Below the pieces are notes generated by a model, which saw only the letters and a list, made by a program, of their open reading frames with translations, ran no database searches and was not told the DNA's origin. 36,361 nucleotides of DNA from an uncultured Eubacterium sp. GTDB lineage: Bacteria > Bacillota > Clostridia > Lachnospirales > Lachnospiraceae. Shown one piece after another: positions 24,761-33,088 of the stretch. The stretch is taken from contig CANDMV010000026.1 of assembly GCA_947385875.1 (NCBI GenBank), positions 1 through 36,361 of the forward strand, in the 5' to 3' direction. Position 1 is the first letter of the stretch; each line of letters starts with the position of its first letter. The position numbers were made by a program, and so were the translations under genes.

Positions 24761-25180
24761 ATGGAAATTAAATTATACAAGCAGTTGCCGCAAGAAGCCG
24801 TTGTCATACGAACCAAGGTTTTTGTAGAGGAACAGGGCTTTGAAGAAGAATATGATGAACGAGACAATACAGCCTGCCATTTGGTTGCTTTTGAAAATGA
24901 ACAGCCGATTGCTACCTGTCGTTTTTTCTGGGATAATGAGAGAAATACATATATTCTCGGACGTCTGGCAGTCCTGCCGCAGTATCGCGGCGGTCATGTA
25001 GGAGCAGCTTTGATGAAGGAAGCACAGGCACAGGTAGATGCTCTTAGCGGCAGTGCTATATATCTTCATGCGCAGTGCACTGCCAGTGCATTTTATGAAA
25101 AACAAGGTTATCAAAAAACAGGCGCGGTAGAACCGGAACAGGGCTGCCCGCATATATGGATGTATAAAAAATGGAAATAG
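24761..25180 (+). CDS. GNAT-family N-acetyltransferase (ElaA/YjcF-like)
   Basis: A 139-residue single-domain acetyltransferase. The acetyl-CoA-binding motif A is clear, LGRLAVLPQYRGGHVGAALM (R/Q-x-x-G-x-G/A type), with motif B in the HAQCTASAFYEKQGY segment. The N-terminus VIRTKVFVEEQGFEEEYDE is typical of the ElaA/YjcF group, whose substrates are mostly unknown. AAGGAG precedes the ATG. The gene is followed 13 bp on by RNase H1, so they form a small operon with no obvious functional link. Confidence 0.9.
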   Translation: MEIKLYKQLPQEAVVIRTKVFVEEQGFEEEYDERDNTACHLVAFENEQPIATCRFFWDNERNTYILGRLAVLPQYRGGHVGAALMKEAQAQVDALSGSAIYLHAQCTASAFYEKQGYQKTGAVEPEQGCPHIWMYKKWK

Positions 25181-25193
25181 GGAGATCGGAGAA

Positions 25194-25841
25194 ATGGCAA
25201 AAAAGAAAGTATATGCGGTAAAAAAAGGCAGACAGACAGGGCTGTTTGATACATGGGATGAGTGTAAGAGTCTGGTGCATGGTTTTCCCGGCGCAGTCTA
25301 TAAAAGCTTTGAGACAAGGCAGGAAGCAGAAGCATATTTAAACGGGGAAAACGGAGGTATTCAGAATCAGGCATCCGGACAGTCTGATAAGATTCCGGCT
25401 GACAGACAGCTGATTGCATATGTGGATGGCAGTTTTAGCAGACAGATACGCCGTTATTCCTTTGGATGTGTCTTGATTACTCCGGATGGAGAGATTATCA
25501 GGGAATCCGGCAGTGATAATCAGCCGAAGTCGCTTGCGCTGCGTAATGTAGCCGGAGAGATGCTGGGAGCTATGTATGCGGTGCAGTGGGCGCAGACGAA
25601 TGGATATCTGGCGGTTGATATTCGCTATGATTATGCGGGAATCGAGCAGTGGGCGACACATGGCTGGCAGGCAAAGAATGAACTGACGCAGAAGTATGCC
25701 GAATATATGAACCGCTGCGGGGAGCAGATCGCGATTACATTTACGAAGATTGCGGCTCATACCGGTGACCGCTATAATGAAGAGGCAGACCGGTTGGCAA
25801 AGGAGGCTTTGACAGAAAAAGACGGGATACCGAAAGTGTGA
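25194..25841 (+). CDS. rnhA: Ribonuclease H1 with N-terminal viroplasmin-like hybrid-binding domain
   Basis: A 215-residue enzyme that cuts RNA in RNA:DNA hybrids. Residues 1-48 form the hybrid-binding (caulimovirus viroplasmin-like) domain, KKVYAVKKGRQTGLFDTWDE then GAVYKSFETRQEAEAYL. The RNase H domain (about 70-212) has YVDGSF (first Asp), NVAGEMLGAMYA (Glu), the RYDYAGIEQW strand (Asp) and AAHTGDRYNEEADRLAKEA (His, Asp). All catalytic residues are present. Its TGA stop is followed in the same frame by 56 sense codons before the next stop at 26010, which is odd (see findings). Confidence 0.96.
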   Translation: MAKKKVYAVKKGRQTGLFDTWDECKSLVHGFPGAVYKSFETRQEAEAYLNGENGGIQNQASGQSDKIPADRQLIAYVDGSFSRQIRRYSFGCVLITPDGEIIRESGSDNQPKSLALRNVAGEMLGAMYAVQWAQTNGYLAVDIRYDYAGIEQWATHGWQAKNELTQKYAEYMNRCGEQIAITFTKIAAHTGDRYNEEADRLAKEALTEKDGIPKV

Positions 25842-26012
25842 CGCAGTGTAAAAACAGTTATTCTGGATAAAAATGAGACAGTGGAAATTGCAGCATCAGA
25901 GCCGGATCATTATAAAGTCGGCGGTTATGTGGATATGGTATTGTCACGGACGGGCAGCATCCGGAGAATAGAATTGATCGGGCATACGCCGCCGGGGAGT
26001 TGGCGCAAATGA
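25842..26012 (+). other. Open, coding-like stretch in frame after the rnhA stop
   Basis: Directly after the rnhA TGA the same frame stays open for 56 codons, giving a plausible protein segment (VILDKNETVEIAASEPDHYK then VGGYVDMVLSR) with codon choice like the neighbours, but it has no start codon or ribosome binding site before an internal ATG at about 25935. I do not recognise it. It may be the end of a lost gene. On the opposite strand a 92-codon frame (26203 to 25925, TTG start inside the riboflavin promoter) overlaps it and is less likely to be a gene, though its ARQAYLFTQLSQYANEN segment also looks protein-like. Confidence 0.3.
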
Positions 26013-26171
26013 AAGCTTTTGAAATCATTTCGATTTTCATTGGCATATTGGCTTAACTGCGTAAATAAATAAGCCTGCCTTGCACTTGGTCGATCATAGT
26101 TTTCCCGACTCTGTAAGATAGTGTCTGCCTTAAACGCAATCCCAAGCTCAATAAATCCATCAAAAATCCCC

Positions 26172-26200
26172 TTGCATAACGCCTGATAATGGTTTATAAT
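26172..26200 (+). promoter_or_regulatory. Promoter of the riboflavin operon leader
   Basis: TTGCAT at 26172-26177, a 17-bp spacer, and a perfect TATAAT at 26195-26200. The predicted start near 26207 places the FMN aptamer at the very 5' end of the transcript. Confidence 0.85.
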
Positions 26201-26220
26201 CAATCACATAACTGAATAAA

Positions 26221-26328
26221 GTCTTCAGGGCAGGGCGCAATTCCCTACCGGTGGTACAGCCCACGAGCCGCAAGGCATGATTCGGTGCGATTCCGAAGCC
26301 GACAGTACAGTCTGGATGAGAGAAGATT
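26221..26328 (+). ncRNA. FMN riboswitch aptamer (RFN element)
   Basis: The conserved RFN blocks appear in order: GTCTTCAGGGCAGGGCGCAA, then TTCCCTACCGGTGGTA, AGCCCACGAGCCG, GATTCGGTGCGATTCCGAAG, CCGACAGTACAGTCTGGATG and the closing GAGAAGA that pairs with TCTTC at the start. FMN binding to this RNA is known to turn off riboflavin genes, and ribDEBAH follow. The aptamer is unusually far (about 310 bp) from its terminator hairpin. Confidence 0.97.
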
Positions 26329-26637
26329 GATAAAACTGTTAGACATAATGATGTTGATTCATGAGAATCCGTAAAGTCTGTATAATCTAAAGTCATGAGA
26401 GAGAAGCAGATCATGAAATTTACAAAACAGACAAAATCATGAAAACAGAATTCATTATAAGGATTCAAAATAAGAATTCAAAAACCTCTAGAAGTCATGA
26501 AATGGAAGCAAATATGATCTGTAAGGCATAAGCTGAGCGGATGAAGAGAATGATAAAATAGTATTATGAAAATGCACGGTGCATAATTCATAAAATCATG
26601 ACTGAAGACAGGCTTAAAATCATTAGTCAAAGAAACT
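26329..26637 (+). promoter_or_regulatory. Long spacer of the riboswitch expression platform
   Basis: This AT-rich stretch between aptamer and terminator has no convincing open frame. The palindrome TCATGA occurs repeatedly (near 26351, 26393, 26410, 26437, 26493 and 26597, and once more just after the terminator at 26672). An antiterminator strand must lie here or within the 3' part of the aptamer, but I could not identify it with confidence. Confidence 0.4.
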
Positions 26638-26667
26638 GCCTTGGAATGCTGTAGTTCCAAGGCTTTT
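26638..26667 (+). terminator. Riboswitch-controlled terminator upstream of ribD
   Basis: GCCTTGGAA (26638-26646) pairs perfectly with TTCCAAGGC (26655-26663), then TTTTATT. It lies 90 bp before the ribD GTG and downstream of the FMN aptamer, so it is the likely FMN-dependent off switch. Confidence 0.9.
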
Positions 26668-26755
26668 ATTATTCATGATAATAGAAAGTTCGCGCAGTGT
26701 GTTTTCTATTATTTCCCCCTATTTATTAAAAAAGGGTATTTTTTGGAGGTATACA

Positions 26756-27874
26756 GTGAATGATGAAGAATATATGCGTATTGCATTAGAGCTTGCGAAA
26801 CGCGGCTGCGGCTGGGTATCGCCCAATCCGATGGTAGGCGCTGTGATTGTCAAAGACGGGCGGATCATTGGAAAAGGCTGGCATGAACGCTATGGGCAGC
26901 CCCATGCGGAGAGAAACGCTTTGGCCGACTGCACGGAGTCGCCCGAAGGAGCGGATTTATATGTGACATTAGAGCCTTGCTGCCACTATGGCAAACAGCC
27001 GCCATGCGTTGACGCGATTCTTGAGGCAGGAATCCAGCGTGTGGCAGTCGGCTCGGCTGACCCGAATCCTCTGGTTGCCGGAAAGGGTGTCCGCATTCTG
27101 CGGGAGCATGGCGTAATTGTTACGGAAGATGTATTAAAAGAAGAGTGCGACCAGATCAATCAAATATTTTTTCACTTTATGAAAACGAAGCTGCCTTATG
27201 TAATTATGAAATATGCGATGACTCTGGATGGGAAAATTGCGGCATACACAGGAGAGTCTAAATGGATTACCGGCGAAGAAGCGCGTGAGCATGTACAGCA
27301 GCAACGACATCAATGCAGCGCCATTATGGCAGGTGTAGGTACGGTGCTGGCAGATGATCCGCTGCTGACCTGCCGAAACGAAGGCGGTAAAAGCCCGGTT
27401 CGCATCATCTGTGATTCTTCCCTGCGTACGCCTCCTGATGCACAGGTAGTATCGACAGCTGGACAGGTGCCGACGATTCTTGCTACCTGCTGTGCGGATT
27501 TAGAAAAATATACTGTCTATGAAGAGGCCGGATGCCGCATCATAAGAGTGGATGAAAAAGACGGGCATGTAGATTTAAAGGCATTAATGAGACAGCTGGG
27601 ACAGGAGAATATTGACAGTATTTTGCTGGAAGGCGGCGGCACGCTGAACTGGTCAGCGCTGGAAAGCGGGATTGTAAACAAGGTACAGGCATATATAGCG
27701 CCGAAGCTTTTTGGCGGACAGTCTGCAAAGACGCCGGTAGAGGGAATCGGTTTTCCGTCTCCGCAAGCCGCGGCTGTTCTTAAAAATAGTTCGGTCATCC
27801 GTCTCGGCGATGATTTTTTGATGGAAGGCTTGATAGAAAGCGAGGTAGATGGCAGTGTTTACGGGGATTGTTGA
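26756..27874 (+). CDS. ribD: Bifunctional riboflavin deaminase/reductase RibD
   Basis: RibD performs the second and third steps of riboflavin synthesis: deamination of the pyrimidine and reduction of the ribose side chain. A GTG at 26756 with TTTGGAGG 7 bp upstream is the start (372 residues). An in-frame ATG at 26675 would add 27 residues but starts next to the terminator hairpin and lacks a ribosome binding site. The deaminase half has the zinc motifs HAERNAL and PCCHYGKQPPC and the WVSPNPMVGAVIV signature. The reductase half has YVIMKYAMTLDGKIA, ESKWITG and ILLEGGGTLN. The 3' end overlaps ribE by 26 bp. Confidence 0.97.
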   Translation: MNDEEYMRIALELAKRGCGWVSPNPMVGAVIVKDGRIIGKGWHERYGQPHAERNALADCTESPEGADLYVTLEPCCHYGKQPPCVDAILEAGIQRVAVGSADPNPLVAGKGVRILREHGVIVTEDVLKEECDQINQIFFHFMKTKLPYVIMKYAMTLDGKIAAYTGESKWITGEEAREHVQQQRHQCSAIMAGVGTVLADDPLLTCRNEGGKSPVRIICDSSLRTPPDAQVVSTAGQVPTILATCCADLEKYTVYEEAGCRIIRVDEKDGHVDLKALMRQLGQENIDSILLEGGGTLNWSALESGIVNKVQAYIAPKLFGGQSAKTPVEGIGFPSPQAAAVLKNSSVIRLGDDFLMEGLIESEVDGSVYGDC

Positions 27875-28523
27875 AGAAATCGGCACTGTGAAGCAGGTGC
27901 GCAGGGGAAGGCATTCGGCTGTTCTGGACATTCAGGCGCAGAAGGTGCTTGAGGATTTGAAAATCGGTGACAGCATAGCGGTCAACGGTGTCTGTCTGAC
28001 GGTAGTATCCTTTGGAAAACAAAACTTTTCGGCGGATGTCATGCATGAGACGTTGAATCGGTCTGCGCTGATTCAGTTAAAAGGCGGCAGCCATGTAAAT
28101 CTGGAACGTGCTATGCCTGCGGACGGACGGTTTGGCGGGCATATTGTGGCCGGCCATGTGGATGGAGTCGGTAAGATCATCCAGACCAAGCGTGATGATA
28201 CGGCAGTCTGGTACACGGTGCAGGCAGTACCTGAGATCCTGCGCTATATCGTAGAGAAGGGTTCGATTACGATCGATGGAATCAGTCTGACAGTAGCGAA
28301 GGTCATGGAGGATGCATTTTCCATTTCTGCAATTCCACATACTGTTCAGGTCACAGTGCTGAACGAGCGCAGGGTAGGTGATTGCGTAAACTTGGAGACA
28401 GACATCATAGGAAAATATGTAGAAAAGCTGCTGATGCCACAGGATGCCGTTTCGGGAAAGGATGTGCCGGAACGAAAAAAACAGGAGCTGACAAGAGAGT
28501 TTTTATCAGAGTGTGGATTTTAA
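27849..28523 (+). CDS. ribE: Riboflavin synthase alpha chain
   Basis: It dismutates two molecules of 6,7-dimethyl-8-ribityllumazine into riboflavin and the pyrimidine precursor. The 224-residue protein shows the internal duplication of the family: VFTGIVEEIGTV at the N-terminus with SIAVNGVCLTV, echoed in the second half by GGHIVAGHVDGVG and SITIDGISLTVAKV. Its ATG at 27849 lies inside the end of ribD in another frame, so it is translationally coupled. The C-terminus is slightly longer than usual, with a polar tail. ribBA follows 89 bp later with AAAGGAG. Confidence 0.97.
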   Translation: MAVFTGIVEEIGTVKQVRRGRHSAVLDIQAQKVLEDLKIGDSIAVNGVCLTVVSFGKQNFSADVMHETLNRSALIQLKGGSHVNLERAMPADGRFGGHIVAGHVDGVGKIIQTKRDDTAVWYTVQAVPEILRYIVEKGSITIDGISLTVAKVMEDAFSISAIPHTVQVTVLNERRVGDCVNLETDIIGKYVEKLLMPQDAVSGKDVPERKKQELTREFLSECGF

Positions 28524-28612
28524 ACTGACAAGCGATAAATTTTGCCCAAAAGCTGACTCACGAGCATCAATATCGATAATAATATAGAACTAATTATGAA
28601 AGGAGTAATACA

Positions 28613-29812
28613 ATGAATCACTTTAATACAGTGGAAGAAGCGCTGGAAGAATTGAAAAACGGAAAGATTATTTTAGCGACTGATGACCCTGACCGGGAAA
28701 ATGAAGGAGATTTTATCTGTGCGGCGCAGTATGCCACAACCGCCAATATTAATTTTATGGCGACTCATGGCAAGGGATTGATCTGTATGCCGATGTCAGA
28801 AGAATATGTAAGGAAGCTGAGAATTCCGCAGATGGTTGAACAGAATACAGATAATCATGAGACTGCGTTTACTGTTTCGATCGACAGCGCGGAGACGACG
28901 ACGGGTATATCAGCGGCAGAACGATCGATGACCGCCATGAAGTGTGTGGCGGATGATGTAAGGCCGGAGGATTTTAGACGTCCGGGGCATATGTTTCCGC
29001 TTCTGGCTAAGAAAAATGGTGTATTAGAACGAAACGGACATACAGAGGCTACGGTAGATTTATGCCGTCTGGCAGGATTGAAGGAGTGCGGATTGTGCTG
29101 TGAGATCATGCGGGAGGATGGTACGATGATGCGTACGACAGAGCTGATGGAGCTGGCAAAGAAGTGGGATATTAAGTTTATTACGATCAAAGATCTGCAG
29201 AACTACCGCAAGCATCATGAAAAGCTGGTAGAACGTGTGACAGCTACCCGGATGCCGACAAAATATGGCAATTTTACTGCTTATGGATATGTAAATAAGC
29301 TCAACGGCGAGCATCATATCGCGCTTGTAAAAGGAGACATCGGTGATGGAACAGATGTGCTCTGCCGCGTGCATTCCGAATGCCTGACCGGAGATGCGTT
29401 TGGCTCCCTGCGCTGCGACTGCGGACAGCAGCTGACATCTGCAATGAGGCAGATTGAGAAAGAAGGCAGAGGAGTCTTATTATACATGCGTCAGGAAGGG
29501 CGCGGCATCGGCCTGATTAATAAGCTGCGCGCTTACGAGCTGCAGGAGCAGGGGATGGATACTCTGGAAGCAAATCTGGCGCTTGGCTTTGCCGGTGATG
29601 AGCGCGAATATTTTATCGGTGCACAGATTTTAAAAGATCTGGGTGTAAAAGACATGCGTCTTTTAACAAATAATCCGGATAAAGTATATCAGCTGTCAGA
29701 GTTTGGGCTGGAAATCAAGCAGCGTGTGCCGATACAGATCGATGCGACAGAATATGATCTGTTTTATTTAAAGACGAAGAAACAGCGGATGGGGCATATG
29801 CTTGATCTGTAG
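28613..29812 (+). CDS. ribBA: Bifunctional DHBP synthase / GTP cyclohydrolase II
   Basis: It supplies both precursors of riboflavin. The N-terminal half (1-200) makes 3,4-dihydroxy-2-butanone 4-phosphate, with the motifs [31 protein letters not shown] and [11 protein letters not shown]. The C-terminal half (about 205-399) is GTP cyclohydrolase II, with the zinc-binding [19 protein letters not shown] and [11 protein letters not shown]. Length (399) and all key residues match the Gram-positive RibA type. In this operon it stands between ribE and ribH. Confidence 0.98.
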   Translation: MNHFNTVEEALEELKNGKIILATDDPDRENEGDFICAAQYATTANINFMATHGKGLICMPMSEEYVRKLRIPQMVEQNTDNHETAFTVSIDSAETTTGISAAERSMTAMKCVADDVRPEDFRRPGHMFPLLAKKNGVLERNGHTEATVDLCRLAGLKECGLCCEIMREDGTMMRTTELMELAKKWDIKFITIKDLQNYRKHHEKLVERVTATRMPTKYGNFTAYGYVNKLNGEHHIALVKGDIGDGTDVLCRVHSECLTGDAFGSLRCDCGQQLTSAMRQIEKEGRGVLLYMRQEGRGIGLINKLRAYELQEQGMDTLEANLALGFAGDEREYFIGAQILKDLGVKDMRLLTNNPDKVYQLSEFGLEIKQRVPIQIDATEYDLFYLKTKKQRMGHMLDL

Positions 29813-29912
29813 GCTGCTGTTTTTATTGAAGATGAAGAAATAGCGTCCCACTGCGAAGAGATTGTAAAAAAGCACTTTTAATAATCAAGTATTAGGAAAG
29901 GAACTATTTATT

Positions 29913-30380
29913 ATGAAGACATTTGAAGGAAAACTGGTATCAAAAGGAATTAAGGTAGGCATTGTGGCTGCCCGTTTTAATGAGTTTATTACAGCAAAGC
30001 TGCTGTCAGGCGCAATGGACGGGCTGCTGCGACATGACGTGAAAGAAGAGGATGTGCATGTGGCATGGGTGCCGGGCGCATTTGAAATACCGCTGATTGC
30101 GTCAAAAATGGCAAAGAGCGGGAAATATGATGCTGTGATCTGTCTTGGAGCAGTCATCCGCGGCAGCACGACACATTACGATTACGTGTGCAATGAAGTA
30201 TCGAAAGGAATCGCAGCAGTATCTTTAGCAAGTGATATTCCGGTGATGTTTGGCGTGTTGACAACCGAGAATATAGAACAGGCGATCGAGCGTGCAGGAA
30301 CGAAGGCAGGGAACAAGGGCTATGACTGTGCGCTGGGCGCGATTGAAATGGTGAATCTGATTCGTGAGATTGAGAGCTGA
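29913..30380 (+). CDS. ribH: 6,7-dimethyl-8-ribityllumazine synthase
   Basis: The penultimate riboflavin enzyme, which forms icosahedral 60-mers in relatives. The 155-residue protein has [29 protein letters not shown], the catalytic-loop [15 protein letters not shown] and [20 protein letters not shown], all canonical. AGGAAAGGAA precedes the ATG. It closes the ribDEBAH set; the next gene, purine nucleoside phosphorylase, starts only 43 bp on and may be co-transcribed. Confidence 0.98.
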   Translation: MKTFEGKLVSKGIKVGIVAARFNEFITAKLLSGAMDGLLRHDVKEEDVHVAWVPGAFEIPLIASKMAKSGKYDAVICLGAVIRGSTTHYDYVCNEVSKGIAAVSLASDIPVMFGVLTTENIEQAIERAGTKAGNKGYDCALGAIEMVNLIREIES

Positions 30381-30423
30381 GAATGGACAGTCCCTTCTGT
30401 TTGTATCGACACGAAAGGAATGA

Positions 30424-31296
30424 GTGATTAAAATGTTGGTAAAAAATGAAGCCGCCGAAAAATTATGGAAATGCTATGATTATATGAGGAGCAGGACGGA
30501 TTTCGTTCCAAAAATTGCGTTGGTACTAGGTTCTGGTCTGGGAGATTATGCTAAAAATATACAAGTCGAGGCCGAAATAGATTATCATGAGATCGAAGGA
30601 TTTCCAGTCTCTACGATCGCGGGGCACAAAGGAAGGTTCATATTTGGGTACGCAGGTGATGAGAAGAAAGTACCTGTGGTATGTATGCAGGGGCGTGTTC
30701 ATTACTACGAAGGGTATGAGATGTCGGATGTCGTACTGCCGATCCGGCTGATGAAGCTTATGGGCGCGCAGGTCTTATTACTGACAAATGCGGCAGGCGG
30801 TATCCGGGACGGGTTTGCGGCTGGTGACCTGATGCTGATTACAGACCAGATTTCCAGCTTTGTCCCGTCTCCTTTGAACGGAGCTAATATAGAGGGATTG
30901 GGCGTGCGTTTTCCTGATATGTCCGAAATCTATGACAAGAAGCTGCGCCAGCTGATGATAGAAGCTGCAGACAGTCTCGGCATTGTGCTGAAGCAGGGTG
31001 TCTATGTGCAGATGCAGGGGCCGAATTATGAGTCTCCGGCAGAAGTGGCGATGTGCCGTATCATTGGTGCGGATGCCGTGGGCATGAGTACGGCATGTGA
31101 AGCGGTGGCTGCAAACCATATGGGAATGAAGATTGCGGGAATATCCTTTTTGTCTAATCTGGCCTGTGGGATTTCAAAGACGCCGCTGTCGCATAAGGAA
31201 GTGCAGGAAAGGGCGGATGCAGCTGCACCAAGGTTCCAGAAATTGGTGACGGCATCGATTCAAAAGATTTGGGATGCCGGTATATGCGGCAGCTGA
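30424..31296 (+). CDS. punA: Purine nucleoside phosphorylase (trimeric, PNP-I type)
   Basis: It splits inosine or guanosine with phosphate into base and ribose-1-phosphate in purine salvage. The 290-residue protein begins at a GTG with AAAGG 5 bp upstream (an in-frame ATG at 30433 is the alternative). Motifs: ALVLGSGLGD, the phosphate-binding GHKGR and GRVHYYEGY, LLLTNAAGGI, VQMQGPNYESPAEVAM and VGMSTACEA (Glu for purine binding), with SNLACGIS carrying the base-contacting Asn. The family usually reads STVPE where this has STACE. Its position after ribH links purine salvage with riboflavin, which starts from GTP. Confidence 0.95.
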   Translation: MIKMLVKNEAAEKLWKCYDYMRSRTDFVPKIALVLGSGLGDYAKNIQVEAEIDYHEIEGFPVSTIAGHKGRFIFGYAGDEKKVPVVCMQGRVHYYEGYEMSDVVLPIRLMKLMGAQVLLLTNAAGGIRDGFAAGDLMLITDQISSFVPSPLNGANIEGLGVRFPDMSEIYDKKLRQLMIEAADSLGIVLKQGVYVQMQGPNYESPAEVAMCRIIGADAVGMSTACEAVAANHMGMKIAGISFLSNLACGISKTPLSHKEVQERADAAAPRFQKLVTASIQKIWDAGICGS

Positions 31297-31331
31297 ATCT
31301 GATTTTGCGGCTGTGACAATTTTGGCAAATT

Positions 31332-31430
31332 ATATCGTTTGCGAGTATCAATCAGATTGGTCATACATTATTAACAGAATAGATGCCGTTAGTTCACATC
31401 TATTCTGTATTCTATATTCTCAAACGATAT
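31332..31430. repeat. Nested inverted repeat after punA (possible terminator)
   Basis: The outer arms ATATCGTTTG (31332-31341) and CAAACGATAT (31421-31430) enclose a perfect 12-bp hairpin, ACAGAATAGATG (31374-31385) with CATCTATTCTGT (31397-31408). There is no long T run, so whether it ends transcription is unclear. Confidence 0.6.
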
Positions 31431-31503
31431 GATGAATCAGAAAAATTTCGTTCGAGGGTATGAGAATAAAAATTGTTTCGCACTCTCAGCCTTTTTCTGG
31501 CTT

Positions 31504-31705
31504 CTAGAGTGTGTATGAAAATTGCTTTCCGAGAGATGTACCCATAGGGCATGATATGCTTCACACTTTGTACCCACAGGGCATGATATGGAGAATTTAT
31601 CCCAAATTTATGAGGCATAGCGGGCTATGTTGATTAAATTTGGGATGAATGATCCGCAAAGTGGGGAGTGCAGATCGCGGGAATGATTTTTCAAACACGC
31701 TCTAG
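31504..31705. repeat. MITE-like element family 3, complete copy
   Basis: The terminal inverted repeats are CTAGAGTGTGTATGAAAAT (31504-31522) and ATTTTTCAAACACGCTCTAG (31686-31705). Within it, GTACCCA(T/C)AGGGCATGATATG occurs twice in tandem (near 31538 and 31570). A nested hairpin, TCCCAAATTTA...TAAATTTGGGA, has an inner CATAGC/GCTATG stem at about 31592-31636. The first 67 bases recur at 36295-36361 with 62 identities. No gene is present. Together with the palindrome at 31332 it fills the 450-bp gap before the hydrolase gene. Confidence 0.75.
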
Positions 31706-31745
31706 GGCAGAAAATAATTTGATATGCTGCAGTCAGGAGGAATAG

Positions 31746-32285
31746 ATGGGAAAATTATTAGTTGTTGTAGATATGCAGAATGATTTTGTTCATGGAGCGT
31801 TAGGGACGAAAGAGGCGCAGGCTGTTGTAGACAGGGTAGTTTCTAAGATCGAGAATTTTAATGGCAGAGTGATTGCTACGCTCGATACGCATCAGCAGAA
31901 TTATCTGGAGACATTGGAAGGAAAAAAACTTCCGGTACCTCACTGCATTAAAATGTCAGAAGGCTGGCAGTTGAACGCGCAGGTTTTGTCAGCTTTATCA
32001 AAAAAAGATTATATGACAATAGAAAAAGATACTTTTGGCTCTACAGAGCTGGTCAAAGAAATCAGCAGGCGGATGGAGAAGGAAGAACTGGAAGTGGAGC
32101 TGGTTGGATTGTGTACGGATATTTGTGTTGTATCAAATGCTCTTCTGCTGAAAGCTCATTTTCCGCAGATGCAGATTTCAGTAGACGCAGACTGCTGCGC
32201 AGGGGTTACGCCTAAGACACATCAGGCAGCGTTAGATACGATGCATATGTGCCAGATTGAAATTACAGGCAGCAGTGATAGCTGA
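31746..32285 (+). CDS. Isochorismatase-fold cysteine hydrolase (nicotinamidase-like)
   Basis: A 179-residue protein of the isochorismatase superfamily. The catalytic triad is visible: Asp in LVVVDMQNDFVHG, Lys in MTIEKDTFGS and Cys in VGLCTDICVVSNAL. LDTH and a later PHC resemble part of the metal site of nicotinamidases, but the second metal His is replaced (QQNYLET where PncA has a His). It could be a nicotinamidase or a hydrolase of a related amide; the sequence does not decide. AGGAGGAAT precedes the ATG. The next gene starts 27 bp on. Confidence 0.88.
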   Translation: MGKLLVVVDMQNDFVHGALGTKEAQAVVDRVVSKIENFNGRVIATLDTHQQNYLETLEGKKLPVPHCIKMSEGWQLNAQVLSALSKKDYMTIEKDTFGSTELVKEISRRMEKEELEVELVGLCTDICVVSNALLLKAHFPQMQISVDADCCAGVTPKTHQAALDTMHMCQIEITGSSDS

Positions 32286-32312
32286 CCATTATGAGTGAAG
32301 GAAACTGTCATT

Positions 32313-33083
32313 ATGGAACAATATGATGAAAATGATATTTTAGACGGAGAACTTACGGAAGGGCTTATCACGCTGCTGGATACCCCGGAAAAAGTAAATC
32401 AGACAAAGAAATTTATGGACCTGCTTGTCGGATACCGTGAGCTGATGATGATGTATACATGCGCCATTAAAGAAGTCAGGACAAAATTTGAAGTCCTTGA
32501 TACAGAATTCAGCGTGCGTAACCAGCGCAACCCGATCAGTTCGATTACGACGCGTCTAAAGCATACAAACAGTATTATGGCCAAGCTGGACAAATATGAA
32601 TGCAGGTTCAGTCTGGAGAATATAGAAAAATATATTAATGATGCAGCAGGAATCCGGGTGATCTGTTCTTATATTGATGATATCTATCAGATCGCGGATT
32701 CACTGTTGGCACAGGATGACATTACGCTGGTAACACGCAAGGATTATATTATCGATCCAAAGCCGAACGGCTACCGCAGCCTTCACCTGATTGTCAGGGT
32801 GCCGGTATTTTTTGCAAAGTATAAAAAAGATATGAAGGTAGAGGTGCAGATTCGCACGATTGCCATGGATTTCTGGGCAAGTCTGGAGCATCAGCTGAAA
32901 TATAAGCAGAATATTTCAAATCAGCAGGAAATTGTCGAGCAGCTAAAATCTTGTGCTGATGTCATAGCTTCTACTGACCAGAGGATGCTGGGCATCCGCC
33001 AGCAGATCGAAGCAGTAGCTGACGCGATGACAGAAGAAGATATTCTGCTTGAAAAGCTCAGCCGGATGGATATGAATATTTAA
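32313..33083 (+). CDS. relQ: Small (p)ppGpp synthetase, RelQ type
   Basis: It makes the alarmones ppGpp/pppGpp from ATP and GDP/GTP. The 256-residue protein has only the RelA/SpoT synthetase domain with no HD hydrolase or TGS domain: RNPISSITTRLK (ATP-binding), DAAGIRVICSYIDDIY, KPNGYRSLHLIV and VEVQIRTIAMDFWASLEH. This is the small alarmone synthetase layout. I chose the ATG at 32313, 9 bp after GAAGGAAA; a GTG at 32295 would add six residues. It is convergent with the metal transporter gene, with only 5 bp between the stops and no terminator seen. Confidence 0.95.
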   Translation: MEQYDENDILDGELTEGLITLLDTPEKVNQTKKFMDLLVGYRELMMMYTCAIKEVRTKFEVLDTEFSVRNQRNPISSITTRLKHTNSIMAKLDKYECRFSLENIEKYINDAAGIRVICSYIDDIYQIADSLLAQDDITLVTRKDYIIDPKPNGYRSLHLIVRVPVFFAKYKKDMKVEVQIRTIAMDFWASLEHQLKYKQNISNQQEIVEQLKSCADVIASTDQRMLGIRQQIEAVADAMTEEDILLEKLSRMDMNI

Positions 33084-33088
33084 TGTCA

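Noticed and set aside
26675..26755. Longer ribD start at ATG 26675
   Set aside because: It begins 8 bp after the riboswitch terminator, has no ribosome binding site, and adds residues not typical of RibD; GTG 26756 has TTTGGAGG.
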